5,330 nucleotides of DNA, from the NCBI GenBank assembly GCA_003567835.1, contig PWYO01000336.1, forward strand, positions 1-5,330, read 5' to 3'. The notes beneath the pieces were generated by a model, which saw only the letters and a program-made list of their open reading frames with translations, had not been told where the DNA came from and ran no database searches. The first letter of the stretch is position 1; each line of letters opens with the position of its first letter. This DNA is from Actinomycetota bacterium (lineage in GTDB: Bacteria; Actinomycetota; Humimicrobiia; Humimicrobiales; Humimicrobiaceae). Positions 1 through 5,330 of the stretch are shown one piece after another. A program made the position numbers and the translations under genes.

Positions 1-9
1 CCAGATGTT

Positions 10-16
10 CCTCCTT
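10..16 (-). promoter_or_regulatory. Strong Shine-Dalgarno motif for a gene beginning beyond the left edge
   Basis: On the minus strand this reads AAGGAGG, a near-perfect Shine-Dalgarno sequence, followed by nine more bases (AACATCTGG) before the window ends. A start codon directly outside the window would lie at an acceptable distance. It sits about 63 bases downstream of the pabC stop on the same strand, so the next gene is probably co-oriented and possibly in the same operon. Folate genes (folE, folP, folB, folK) often follow pab genes, but none can be seen here. An ATGATG at 39..34 opens a short frame running off the edge (MMIKTKKIRRNIW) and is an alternative start, though it has no ribosome binding site of its own. 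Confidence 0.5.
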
Positions 17-78
17 ATTTTCTTAGTTTTTATCATCATAATACAGTTGCCAAAAAAAGACTAAGCAAAGAAAAAGAA

Positions 79-948
79 CTATGCTGGGTTTTGCAAATAT
101 GACTGATATAGTTCCATGAGCATCCTGGTATATGGCCCCGGTTTTCCATGGCCAATGTTTTTCCTTCCGATGCTGGTTACAGGCATAATGCCCATCAGTG
201 AATTGGTCAAAAAAGCCTCATCGCTTGCACACAGCTGGGGCAAGCCAAATTGTTCTTCTTTGACAGGCAACTGGTTTTTTTGGCCCAGCTGCAGAATGGT
301 TTCCCTGACCGTACCCGGCAGTATGTTGTATTGTAACGGCGGGGTATAGATATGCTTTTTGTGAACCATAAATACATTGCTTGTTGCCCCTTCCAGGACC
401 GTGCCGTCCTGGGCTAAAAACAAGGCTTCCAAAGCACCGCCTGCATTTGCTTCATTTTTAGCATACACACACTCAAAGTAGTTGAGCAGCTTATGCCGGT
501 AGCATGGATTGGAAAAACAGGTCCGCATAATGGAAGACTTGATCACCTTTGCACCATGGCGGTAATGGGAAAGGGGATAAGGAGAAAGCGCTCTAGCAAT
601 AATTATGATATTGGGCTGATGGCTGGTTTGAAAGCTTAATCTGGGTCCCAGCCCGCCCCTGCTGACCATGATCTTGATATAGGCATCGCGTTTTCCCAAA
701 TGGTTTTTTTCCAAAGTGGCCAACAACCACCTCTTTACATCCTCTTTTGAAAAATCCACCGTATAACCAAAAAAATCAAGGGAAGAAAAAAGCCGGTCCA
801 AATGTTTTTGCAGGGCAATGATGTTGCCCCCCAAACTAGGCATGGTTTCAAAAAGGCCGTCCCCATACTGGTATCCACTGTCCTCTATGCCTATTCTTGC
901 TTGGTCCGGTTTAAAAAAAGTTTTATTGATAAAAATCCATGGACTCAT
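79..948 (-). CDS. pabC: Aminodeoxychorismate lyase (class IV PLP aminotransferase fold)
   Basis: A 289-residue protein of the fold-type IV PLP family, near the usual 270-290. It is predicted to split 4-amino-4-deoxychorismate into p-aminobenzoate and pyruvate in the cytosol, the last step of the pABA branch of folate synthesis. Visible motifs: YGDGLFET at residues 28-35, HLDRL at 49-53 (Arg52 is the usual PLP-phosphate contact), HKLLNYFE from 152 with Lys153 as the likely Schiff-base lysine, EGATSNVF from 186 with Glu186 as the pyridine-nitrogen contact, LPGTVRE from 210, and TNSLMGIMPV from 248. The start overlaps the pabB stop as ATGA, with no clear Shine-Dalgarno, so translation is probably coupled. 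The family also includes D-amino-acid and branched-chain aminotransferases, which sequence alone separates poorly; the position after pabA and pabB decides for PabC. Pro37 replaces the Arg usually found just after FET-x in this family. Confidence 0.87.
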   Translation of the reverse strand: MSPWIFINKTFFKPDQARIGIEDSGYQYGDGLFETMPSLGGNIIALQKHLDRLFSSLDFFGYTVDFSKEDVKRWLLATLEKNHLGKRDAYIKIMVSRGGLGPRLSFQTSHQPNIIIIARALSPYPLSHYRHGAKVIKSSIMRTCFSNPCYRHKLLNYFECVYAKNEANAGGALEALFLAQDGTVLEGATSNVFMVHKKHIYTPPLQYNILPGTVRETILQLGQKNQLPVKEEQFGLPQLCASDEAFLTNSLMGIMPVTSIGRKNIGHGKPGPYTRMLMELYQSYLQNPA

Positions 949-2453
949 AATGGCTGCTTTTGCAAATTTTTCACATCAAAAAAATTGATGGTCTCTTTTA
1001 AGGCCCTGCCTTTGTCCAGTGTCTCCTTATACTCTGACAAAGGATCTGAATCTGCTACAATACCCCCACCCACATTATAGCAGTACCTGTCCCCTTTAAT
1101 CATCACAGTTCTTATGGCGATATTGAAATCAGCAGTGCCATCAATGGCCATATAACCAATAGATCCAGTATATATGTTTCTTGCCGTAGGCTCCAGCTCA
1201 TCAATGATTTGCATGGCTCTAATCTTGGGGGCGCCGGTTATGGAACCCCCGGGGAAAGTCGCCTTTATGATATCAGAAAAGCGGACTGAATCCCTGATTG
1301 TGCCGGTGACCGTAGACACAGAGTGCATCACCCGTGCATACTTTTCAATGACTCGATGCGCTGCAACTTTTACGCTTCCGTAATCGCAAAACTTTCCCAA
1401 ATCATTTCTTTCCAGGTCGACAATCATATTCAATTCAGCCTCGTCTTTGATGCTTTGGGAAAGATCCCTTTGATAGGCCAGGTCCTGATTATGGTTTTTG
1501 CCCCGGGGGCGGGTCCCCTTAATAGGCCTGGTTTGGATTTTTTTCCCTTTTCGATATAAAAAACGTTCCGGGGAGCTGCTGGCAATCGAAAAAAGCGGGG
1601 TCTTGATAAAAGCAGAATAGGGGGCCGCATTTTTATTTCTTAATATATAATAAAAATCCTCGGGGTCAACCTTTAGCCTTGCCTCAAACCGCTGGCTTAA
1701 ATTCACCTGGTATATGTGGCCGTCATGAATGTACTGCTTGGCCTTTTGTACTGCACCAACATAGTCTTGTTTCCCAAAGTTGGATTGAAACCGGTCAAGC
1801 TCTGGGCACAGCCGGGCATATTTTTCAATAATCGCTTTCCGGCAATCAACAGCGGAAGACCAATGGGTTTCAACTTTCCGGTATTCCTGTTGGACCTGCC
1901 TGTGCATCTGGTCCAGCGATTCGGGGAGATGTCCTTGCCTGAAATGCCGAACATAATACCATTGTTGCTGATGATGGCCGTAAGCCAGCACACGGTCAAA
2001 AAAAGCAAGATAAATCATGGGCAGCCCCCAGTCATCTTTTGCCCTTTGGGGAAGTTTTTCAATATAATTTTTTAAGTCATAGGCAAGATATCCCATAAAC
2101 CCCCCGCAAAAATCAGGAAGATTTCCCTTGTCTGCAGGCGCTATACCCCACCGGTCTGCTAAATAAAAAAGGACATCCTTTTTAGCGCATAAAGCATCTA
2201 TATGCTCCTGCATAAAAGACAAGGGGTGCTGATAGCTGTCATAGCGCCATTTTTGCTGCATGCAGACCCTGTTTCGGAATCCATAACTTTCCAATAGGAC
2301 GGAAGGCGTAAAGCCAATATAGGAAAAATTGGATAAATTGGAAGGCAGGCTGCTATCCAAAAACACAAGCGGGCTGTGCTTTTTGAGACCGTAGCAAAGG
2401 TCCTGGGGGCTTATTTGCATATCCAGCTTTAAAAATACGGTGGCAACACTCAT
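945..2453 (-). CDS. pabB: Aminodeoxychorismate synthase component I
   Basis: A 502-residue chorismate-utilising enzyme that, with ammonia from PabA, converts chorismate to 4-amino-4-deoxychorismate. The N-terminal domain (about 1-220) is variable, as in TrpE/PabB proteins, and contains LLES at 53-56, which resembles the start of the TrpE tryptophan-binding motif. The C-terminal chorismate-binding domain (about 228-492) is complete: IYQVNLSQRF from 247, SSSPERF from 292, PIKGT at 310-314, MIVDLERNDLG from 343, HSVSTVTG from 377, FPGGSITGAPKIRAM from 400, YTGSIGY from 428, IRT at 447-449, and GGGIVADSDP from 462. The Lys312 of PIKGT is the diagnostic residue: PabB uses this lysine as a nucleophile, whereas TrpE has PIAGT. 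This supports PabB over anthranilate synthase and agrees with the neighbouring pabC. It overlaps pabA and pabC by 4 bases each and lacks a recognisable Shine-Dalgarno. No truncation or frameshift is seen. Confidence 0.95.
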   Translation of the reverse strand: MSVATVFLKLDMQISPQDLCYGLKKHSPLVFLDSSLPSNLSNFSYIGFTPSVLLESYGFRNRVCMQQKWRYDSYQHPLSFMQEHIDALCAKKDVLFYLADRWGIAPADKGNLPDFCGGFMGYLAYDLKNYIEKLPQRAKDDWGLPMIYLAFFDRVLAYGHHQQQWYYVRHFRQGHLPESLDQMHRQVQQEYRKVETHWSSAVDCRKAIIEKYARLCPELDRFQSNFGKQDYVGAVQKAKQYIHDGHIYQVNLSQRFEARLKVDPEDFYYILRNKNAAPYSAFIKTPLFSIASSSPERFLYRKGKKIQTRPIKGTRPRGKNHNQDLAYQRDLSQSIKDEAELNMIVDLERNDLGKFCDYGSVKVAAHRVIEKYARVMHSVSTVTGTIRDSVRFSDIIKATFPGGSITGAPKIRAMQIIDELEPTARNIYTGSIGYMAIDGTADFNIAIRTVMIKGDRYCYNVGGGIVADSDPLSEYKETLDKGRALKETINFFDVKNLQKQPL

Positions 2454-3028
2454 AATTGAATAAAATTTTTTAGAATTTGCATTCCGCAGGGAGTCAGAAA
2501 AGATTCTGGGTGAAACTGTATCCCTTCCAGGGGGAAACGATTGTGCCTGATGCCCATCACAATATGATCCTGGGTGTAGGCTGAAATGCTAAAGCAAGAA
2601 GGTATTGTATCTTTTTTTAATATAAGGGAGTGGTATCTGGCCGCTACAAATGGATTGTCTATATGTTTGAAAATGGTTTTCCGGTCATGGTATATGCTGC
2701 TGGTCTTTCCATGCACCACCACCCCGGAATTGATCACCTGGGCACCAAAAACCTCCCCGATGCACTGGTGACCCAGGCATACGCCCAGTATGGGTATTTG
2801 CTTGTGCAGGCTGCGTATCAGCTTTTTGGATATGCCCCCGTCCTGGGGCCTCCCCGGCCCTGGTGAAATAACAATTTTTTTGGGCTGCATGGCGGCGACT
2901 TCTTCCACTGAGGCCCGGTCATTTCTGATCACCTTGATATTTTCTCCTAAACTACCCAGGTATTGGACCAGGTTGTAGGTAAAAGAGTCATAATTGTCAA
3001 TCATTACAATGTCTACTGTTTTTCCCAT
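2450..3028 (-). CDS. pabA: Aminodeoxychorismate synthase component II (glutamine amidotransferase)
   Basis: A 192-residue class I glutamine amidotransferase that hydrolyses glutamine and channels ammonia to PabB. The single GATase1 domain is complete: IDNYDSFTYNLVQYL from 10, SPGPGRP at 55-61 (oxyanion region), GVCLGHQ at 82-88 with nucleophile Cys84, HGK at 106-108, RYHSL at 131-135, and FHPES at 172-176 carrying His173 and Glu175 of the catalytic triad. TrpG of anthranilate synthase is nearly indistinguishable, and in some bacteria one protein serves both pathways; the pabB and pabC neighbours make PabA the better name. The ATG at 3028 gives eight residues ahead of MIDNYDS; a second ATG at 3004 would match the usual family N-terminus more closely. 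Neither has a good Shine-Dalgarno, so the start is not certain. It is the first gene of the operon and is divergent from the transporter. Confidence 0.93.
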   Translation of the reverse strand: MGKTVDIVMIDNYDSFTYNLVQYLGSLGENIKVIRNDRASVEEVAAMQPKKIVISPGPGRPQDGGISKKLIRSLHKQIPILGVCLGHQCIGEVFGAQVINSGVVVHGKTSSIYHDRKTIFKHIDNPFVAARYHSLILKKDTIPSCFSISAYTQDHIVMGIRHNRFPLEGIQFHPESFLTPCGMQILKNFIQL

Positions 3029-3033
3029 TTGGC

Positions 3034-3062
3034 TTTACTCGTTTTTGGATATAGAGTATTAT
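3034..3062 (+). promoter_or_regulatory. Candidate sigma-70-type promoter for the ABC transporter genes
   Basis: TTTACT at 3034-3039 (4 of 6 matches to TTGACA) and TATTAT at 3057-3062 (5 of 6 to TATAAT) are separated by exactly 17 bases. Transcription would start near 3069, about 25-35 bases ahead of the transporter ATPase start. Its -10 is offset by one base from the -10 of the opposing pabA promoter, so the two probably compete for RNA polymerase. Confidence 0.5.
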
Positions 3063-3068
3063 AACCAA
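3045..3068. repeat. Imperfect inverted repeat, possible operator, in the divergent intergenic region
   Basis: TTGGATATA (3045-3053) and TATAACCAA (3060-3068) are inverted copies matching at 8 of 9 positions, separated by a 6-base spacer (gagtat). The dyad covers both candidate -10 boxes. It has the size expected of a dimeric repressor site, or it may simply reflect the symmetry of a bidirectional promoter. No regulator gene is present in the window. Confidence 0.4.
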
Positions 3069-3086
3069 TCAGCAGTATCAAGAAAA
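3058..3086 (-). promoter_or_regulatory. Candidate sigma-70-type promoter for pabABC
   Basis: Reading the minus strand, a perfect TATAAT lies at 3063..3058. With a 17-base spacer the -35 position (3086..3081) is TTTTCT, a poor match to TTGACA. A better -35-like TTGATA at 3081..3076 is only 12 bases from the -10, too close to pair with it. Predicted transcription would start near 3051, leaving a leader of about 20-25 bases before the pabA ATG. The weak -35 suggests low basal activity or activator dependence, which is inference. Confidence 0.45.
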
Positions 3087-3102
3087 GTTTTTATTGCCCA
3101 AT

Positions 3103-4026
3103 ATGATTGAAGCTTGGAACTTAACCAAAAAATTTGACCATGTACTGGCAGTAGATAATCTATCCCTTACAGTAGGCCAGGGCCAAATACTGGGTCTATT
3201 GGGCCCCAATGGGGCCGGTAAGACCACCACCATCCGCATGCTGGCCACACTCATCTCCCCTACCAGTGGCAGGATTGCCATAAACGGCCTGGACGGCAAA
3301 AAAGAAAGCAGTCAAATTCGGGCTATGATTGGATTGCTGACTGAAGCCCCAGGCATGTATGAAAAGATTTCTGCCTATGCCAACCTCTCTTATTTTTCCT
3401 CTTTCTATGGCCTAAAAGAACAAAAGAAAGAGAAAAATATTGAAAAATTCTTAAAAATGTTTGGGCTCTGGGATCGCAGGCAGGAACTGGTAGGCACCTA
3501 CTCTAAAGGGATGAAGCAGAAACTTGCCCTGGCCAGGGCGCTGATCCATGAGCCTAAAATACTTTTTTTAGATGAACCCACTTCCGGGCTGGACCCGGAA
3601 AGTGCCCGCATGGTCCGGGATTTTATTGTTTCCCTAAAAGAAGAAAAAACGACAGTAATCCTCTGTACCCATAATCTGCATGAAGCTTCTTCTCTCTGCG
3701 ACAGGGTATGCATCATCAAAAAACAGATCATCAAAGAAGCTGCGCTTCATCAGCTTCAAAGCACCCAACAGGCCACGGAAGCTGAAATAATTTTTGCCCA
3801 TCATGCGCAAAAATATGCATCTCTTTTGAAAAAGGTGCCCGGAGTACAGCAAACTGATGCCAAGGGAAACCGCATGCGCATCTCAGTCAAAAATCCTGAA
3901 AAGACCAATCCCCTGGTAGTTAAAAAACTTGTTGAACATGAAGCGAGACTCATCTATTTTCATGAAATGAAACAAAGCCTGGAAGAAATATATTTAAAAA
4001 TAATAGGCAAAGACAACCATGCATAA
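3103..4026 (+). CDS. ABC transporter ATP-binding protein (ABC-2 type, NatA/CcmA-like)
   Basis: A 307-residue cytosolic ATPase that should power the membrane protein encoded next. Numbered from the ATG at 3103: Walker A GPNGAGKTT at 34-42 (Lys40), a Q-loop region LLTEAPGMY near 78-86 with Glu where many ABC proteins have Gln, signature YSKGMKQ at 133-139, Walker B ILFLD at 153-157 followed by catalytic Glu158, D-loop SGLD at 161-164, and H-loop His190. Residues from about 212 on form an extra C-terminal region ending in SLEEIYLKI, as in the DUF4162-type tails of drug and antibiotic exporter ATPases. The ATG at 3103 is preferred because MIEAWNLTKKF aligns with typical family N-termini; a TTG at 3094 would add three residues and lies slightly better placed after the weak AGAAAAG. 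The 3' end overlaps the permease start by 8 bases. The substrate cannot be inferred. Confidence 0.92.
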   Translation: MIEAWNLTKKFDHVLAVDNLSLTVGQGQILGLLGPNGAGKTTTIRMLATLISPTSGRIAINGLDGKKESSQIRAMIGLLTEAPGMYEKISAYANLSYFSSFYGLKEQKKEKNIEKFLKMFGLWDRRQELVGTYSKGMKQKLALARALIHEPKILFLDEPTSGLDPESARMVRDFIVSLKEEKTTVILCTHNLHEASSLCDRVCIIKKQIIKEAALHQLQSTQQATEAEIIFAHHAQKYASLLKKVPGVQQTDAKGNRMRISVKNPEKTNPLVVKKLVEHEARLIYFHEMKQSLEEIYLKIIGKDNHA

Positions 4027-4804
4027 TGCCCTAAAAATTTTTAGAAAAGAAGTCAAAGAGATCATCAAAAACAAAAATATATGGGTCCCTACCCTGGTCA
4101 TAAGTCTGATGTTTTCCATAGTGATGCCCATAGCCATCATGCTGTTTGCTGATTTTACAGACAATGCCCAAACTGCAAACTTTATAACCAATCTATTTGG
4201 GGAAGAAACCGACCTTGAGGTGGCCCTAATTGATTTTATGGTCAAACAGTTTATCATATTTCTTCTGCTCATACCGGCAATGGTGCCCAGCCTCATTGCT
4301 CCCGCTTCGGTGATAATGGAAAAGGACAGCAGGACCTTGGAGCCGCTTCTGGCTACACCCATTAAAACGTCTGAACTGCTGCTGGGTAAAACACTGACCA
4401 GCTTAATTCCTTCCCTGGCAATCTCTACCTTAAACTTTGTGGTGCTCAGCATCAATATTAATATTTTAGCTTATCTGAAGGCGGGTTTGGTTCCCCTGCC
4501 CAATCTTGAATGGCTGATTACAACCTTTATTCTTAGTCCGGCTATTGTTTTTATCATTACCATCATAAGCATCATCTTCTCCTCTAAGACCACAGACATA
4601 CGTTCGGCCCAAGGCATCGGCAGCACCATTATTTTACCCATATACCTGGTTATCGGTCTTCAGATTGCTGGTCTTTTCTTAATCAATTATCTCTACCTGT
4701 TGGCTGGTTGCGCCTTGCTTATCCTGGTTTGCCCCCTGCTCCTGAAACTGGCGGTAAAAGTATTTGACCGGGAAAATATACTCACCAAATGGAAGATGAA
4801 ATAA
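4019..4804 (+). CDS. ABC-2 type transporter permease
   Basis: A 261-residue integral membrane protein, the partner of the preceding ATPase, probably working as an exporter in the cytoplasmic membrane. The N-terminus has a basic amphipathic stretch (FRKEVKEIIKNKN, residues 8-20) typical of ABC-2 permeases. Six hydrophobic segments are visible at about 22-43, 77-99, 124-150, 165-188, 201-221 and 223-246. Between the second and third lies EKDSRTLEPLLATPI (101-115), the characteristic cytosolic EKE-x-TLE-x-LL-x-x-P motif of the family, followed by LLLGK. The tail VFDRENILTKWK also matches this group. The length of about 260 residues with all six segments suggests an intact gene that would act as a homodimer with two ATPase subunits, which is inference from the family. 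The start overlaps the ATPase stop as ATGCATAA with only weak upstream purines, so translation is probably coupled. The transported substrate is unknown. Confidence 0.92.
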   Translation: MHNALKIFRKEVKEIIKNKNIWVPTLVISLMFSIVMPIAIMLFADFTDNAQTANFITNLFGEETDLEVALIDFMVKQFIIFLLLIPAMVPSLIAPASVIMEKDSRTLEPLLATPIKTSELLLGKTLTSLIPSLAISTLNFVVLSININILAYLKAGLVPLPNLEWLITTFILSPAIVFIITIISIIFSSKTTDIRSAQGIGSTIILPIYLVIGLQIAGLFLINYLYLLAGCALLILVCPLLLKLAVKVFDRENILTKWKMK

Positions 4805-4877
4805 GGGCTGCCGCATACCCTATACGCCGCAAAACCCCGCCATCCTGTATGGTTTGCCGGAACTGCAACTTTTCCGC
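4805..4877. other. Convergent intergenic gap without a clear terminator
   Basis: These 73 bases separate the ends of the permease gene and the yjbQ-like gene. The strongest fold seen is CGGAA (4858-4862) pairing with TTCCG (4872-4876) around a 9-base loop, and a smaller CCAT/ATGG pair lies near 4840-4852. Neither is followed by a T tract on either strand, so no standard intrinsic terminator is supported. Termination may be Rho-dependent or may occur within the opposing genes. Confidence 0.4.
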
Positions 4878-5294
4878 TTACTGGCCAATAATTTTTACCA
4901 GGACCCGCTTCTTTCTTTTTCCGTCAAATTCCCCATAGAATATCTGCTCCCAGGGACCAAGGTCAAGGTTGCCGCCGCTTACCGCCACCACCACTTCCCG
5001 ACCCATCACCGTTCTTTTTAGGTGGGCATCGGCATTGTCTTCATAACCATTATGCCTGTATTGATCATAAGGCTTTTCAGGAGCAAGTTTTTCCAGCCAT
5101 ACCTCAAAATCATGATGCAGGCCGCCCTCATCATCGTTTATGAATACGCTGGCGGTAATGTGCATCGCATTGCATAGCAGAAGCCCTTCTTGTATGCCGC
5201 TATGGGCCAGGCATTTTTGCACCTCAGCGGTGATATTGATCAATTCCCTTCTTTGTCTGGTGTTAAACCAAAGTTCCTTACGGTAATGTTTCAT
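4878..5294 (-). CDS. yjbQ: YjbQ/UPF0047 family protein (secondary thiamine-phosphate synthase-type)
   Basis: A 138-residue protein matching the full length of the UPF0047/YjbQ family. Visible hallmarks: NAMHITASVFINDDE at 42-56 including conserved His45, HHDFEVWLEKLAP from 60, YRHNGYEDNADAHLKR at 79-94 with the NADAHLK block, GGNLDLGPWEQI from 107, and EFDGKRKKRVLV at 122-133. These are the usual conserved positions and none is missing. The family name comes from weak thiamine-phosphate synthase activity and complementation of thiE mutants reported for some members; the true cellular role is not settled, so the function is tentative although family membership is firm. The ATG at 5294 is preceded by AAAGGAGAG, which supports this start, and the same frame is closed upstream by TGA at 5330..5328. 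It is convergent with the transporter genes and no thiamine genes are visible nearby. Confidence 0.92.
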   Translation of the reverse strand: MKHYRKELWFNTRQRRELINITAEVQKCLAHSGIQEGLLLCNAMHITASVFINDDEGGLHHDFEVWLEKLAPEKPYDQYRHNGYEDNADAHLKRTVMGREVVVAVSGGNLDLGPWEQIFYGEFDGKRKKRVLVKIIGQ

Positions 5295-5330
5295 TGCTCT
5301 CCTTTGCCAAAAGTTGGTAATAGGCCTTCA
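5278..5330 (-). CDS. Possible 3' end of an upstream gene (partial)
   Basis: On the minus strand a frame open at the window edge encodes KAYYQLLAKESNETLP and then TAA at 5280..5278, overlapping the yjbQ-like start by 17 bases. The peptide looks like a natural amphipathic helical C-terminus. An alternative frame ends EGLLPTFGKGEQ with a TGA overlapping the yjbQ ATG as ATGA, a common operon arrangement. One of the two is probably the end of a real co-transcribed gene; the first looks more protein-like. The fragment is too short to name a family. Confidence 0.35.
   Translation of the reverse strand, partial: KAYYQLLAKESNETLP
5297..5305 (-). promoter_or_regulatory. Ribosome binding site of the yjbQ-like gene
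   Basis: The minus strand reads AAAGGAGAG, then CA, then the ATG. The AAGGAG core is four bases from the start codon, slightly close but acceptable. It fixes the ATG at 5294 as the start and lies inside the probable end of the preceding gene. Confidence 0.65.

Noticed and set aside
20..78. Possible terminator or internal promoter after pabC: T-rich runs, weak GCAAA/TTTGC pairing, and a TATTAT box on the minus strand near 41-46.
   Set aside because: The stem is only five bases with a loop over 20, and no -35 box fits the TATTAT at an acceptable distance.
802..1080. Open frames on the plus strand opposite pabC/pabB (here and at 116-349 and 1716-2075).
   Set aside because: They are short, show no family motifs, and oppose genes with complete conserved motifs.
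1501..1518. GC-rich palindromic patch around CCCCGGGG within pabB.
   Set aside because: It encodes the conserved TRPRGK stretch after PIKGT and reflects codon choice; no adjoining terminator or repeat copy was found.
945..3028. Assignment of the pair as anthranilate synthase (trpE/trpG).
   Set aside because: PIKGT rather than PIAGT in the large subunit, and a following pabC with no trp genes, favour the pABA pathway.
3029..3102. A riboswitch (for example a tetrahydrofolate riboswitch) ahead of pabA.
   Set aside because: The predicted leader is only about 20-25 bases and the whole intergenic region is about 74, too short for a known aptamer, and no fitting stems are seen.
3202..3216. Perfect 6-base stem GGCCCC-AAT-GGGGCC inside the ATPase gene.
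   Set aside because: It is explained by the codons for the Walker A residues GPNGA and has no T tract or regulatory position.
3994..4455. A 153-codon open frame antisense to the permease gene.
   Set aside because: It lies wholly opposite a well-supported membrane protein, has no recognisable domain or ribosome binding site, and is a typical mirror frame.

Overview
The window reads as ordinary bacterial chromosome of moderate GC (by eye mid-to-upper 40s percent), tightly packed with housekeeping genes. The ATGA gene overlaps, AGGAGG-type ribosome binding sites on some genes and sigma-70-like promoter boxes all indicate a bacterium. The protein sequences resemble those of anaerobic lineages (Clostridia/Peptococcaceae-like or Desulfobacterota-like), but this is an impression and the taxon cannot be fixed from the sequence alone.

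Left part, minus strand (3028 down to 79): a complete p-aminobenzoate branch of folate synthesis in the order pabA, pabB, pabC. PabA releases ammonia from glutamine, PabB uses it to convert chorismate to 4-amino-4-deoxychorismate, and PabC removes pyruvate to give p-aminobenzoate. Each junction is a 4-base ATGA stop/start overlap, so the three are one transcription unit with likely translational coupling. A strong AAGGAGG motif at the left edge suggests that the operon continues past the window.

Middle (3029-3102): a short divergent intergenic region with a promoter candidate on each strand. Their -10 boxes almost coincide inside an imperfect 9-6-9 dyad.

Right of that, plus strand (3103-4804): a two-gene ABC-2 type transporter, an ATPase of the NatA/CcmA-like group followed by its six-helix permease, overlapping by 8 bases. 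Its substrate is unknown.

Right end, minus strand (5294 down to 4878): a YjbQ/UPF0047 family gene, convergent with the transporter. The last ~50 bases probably hold the 3' end of a further upstream minus-strand gene overlapping the yjbQ start.

No RNA gene, mobile element, CRISPR array or clear novel system is visible. The most notable signal is the symmetric divergent promoter between pabA and the transporter.
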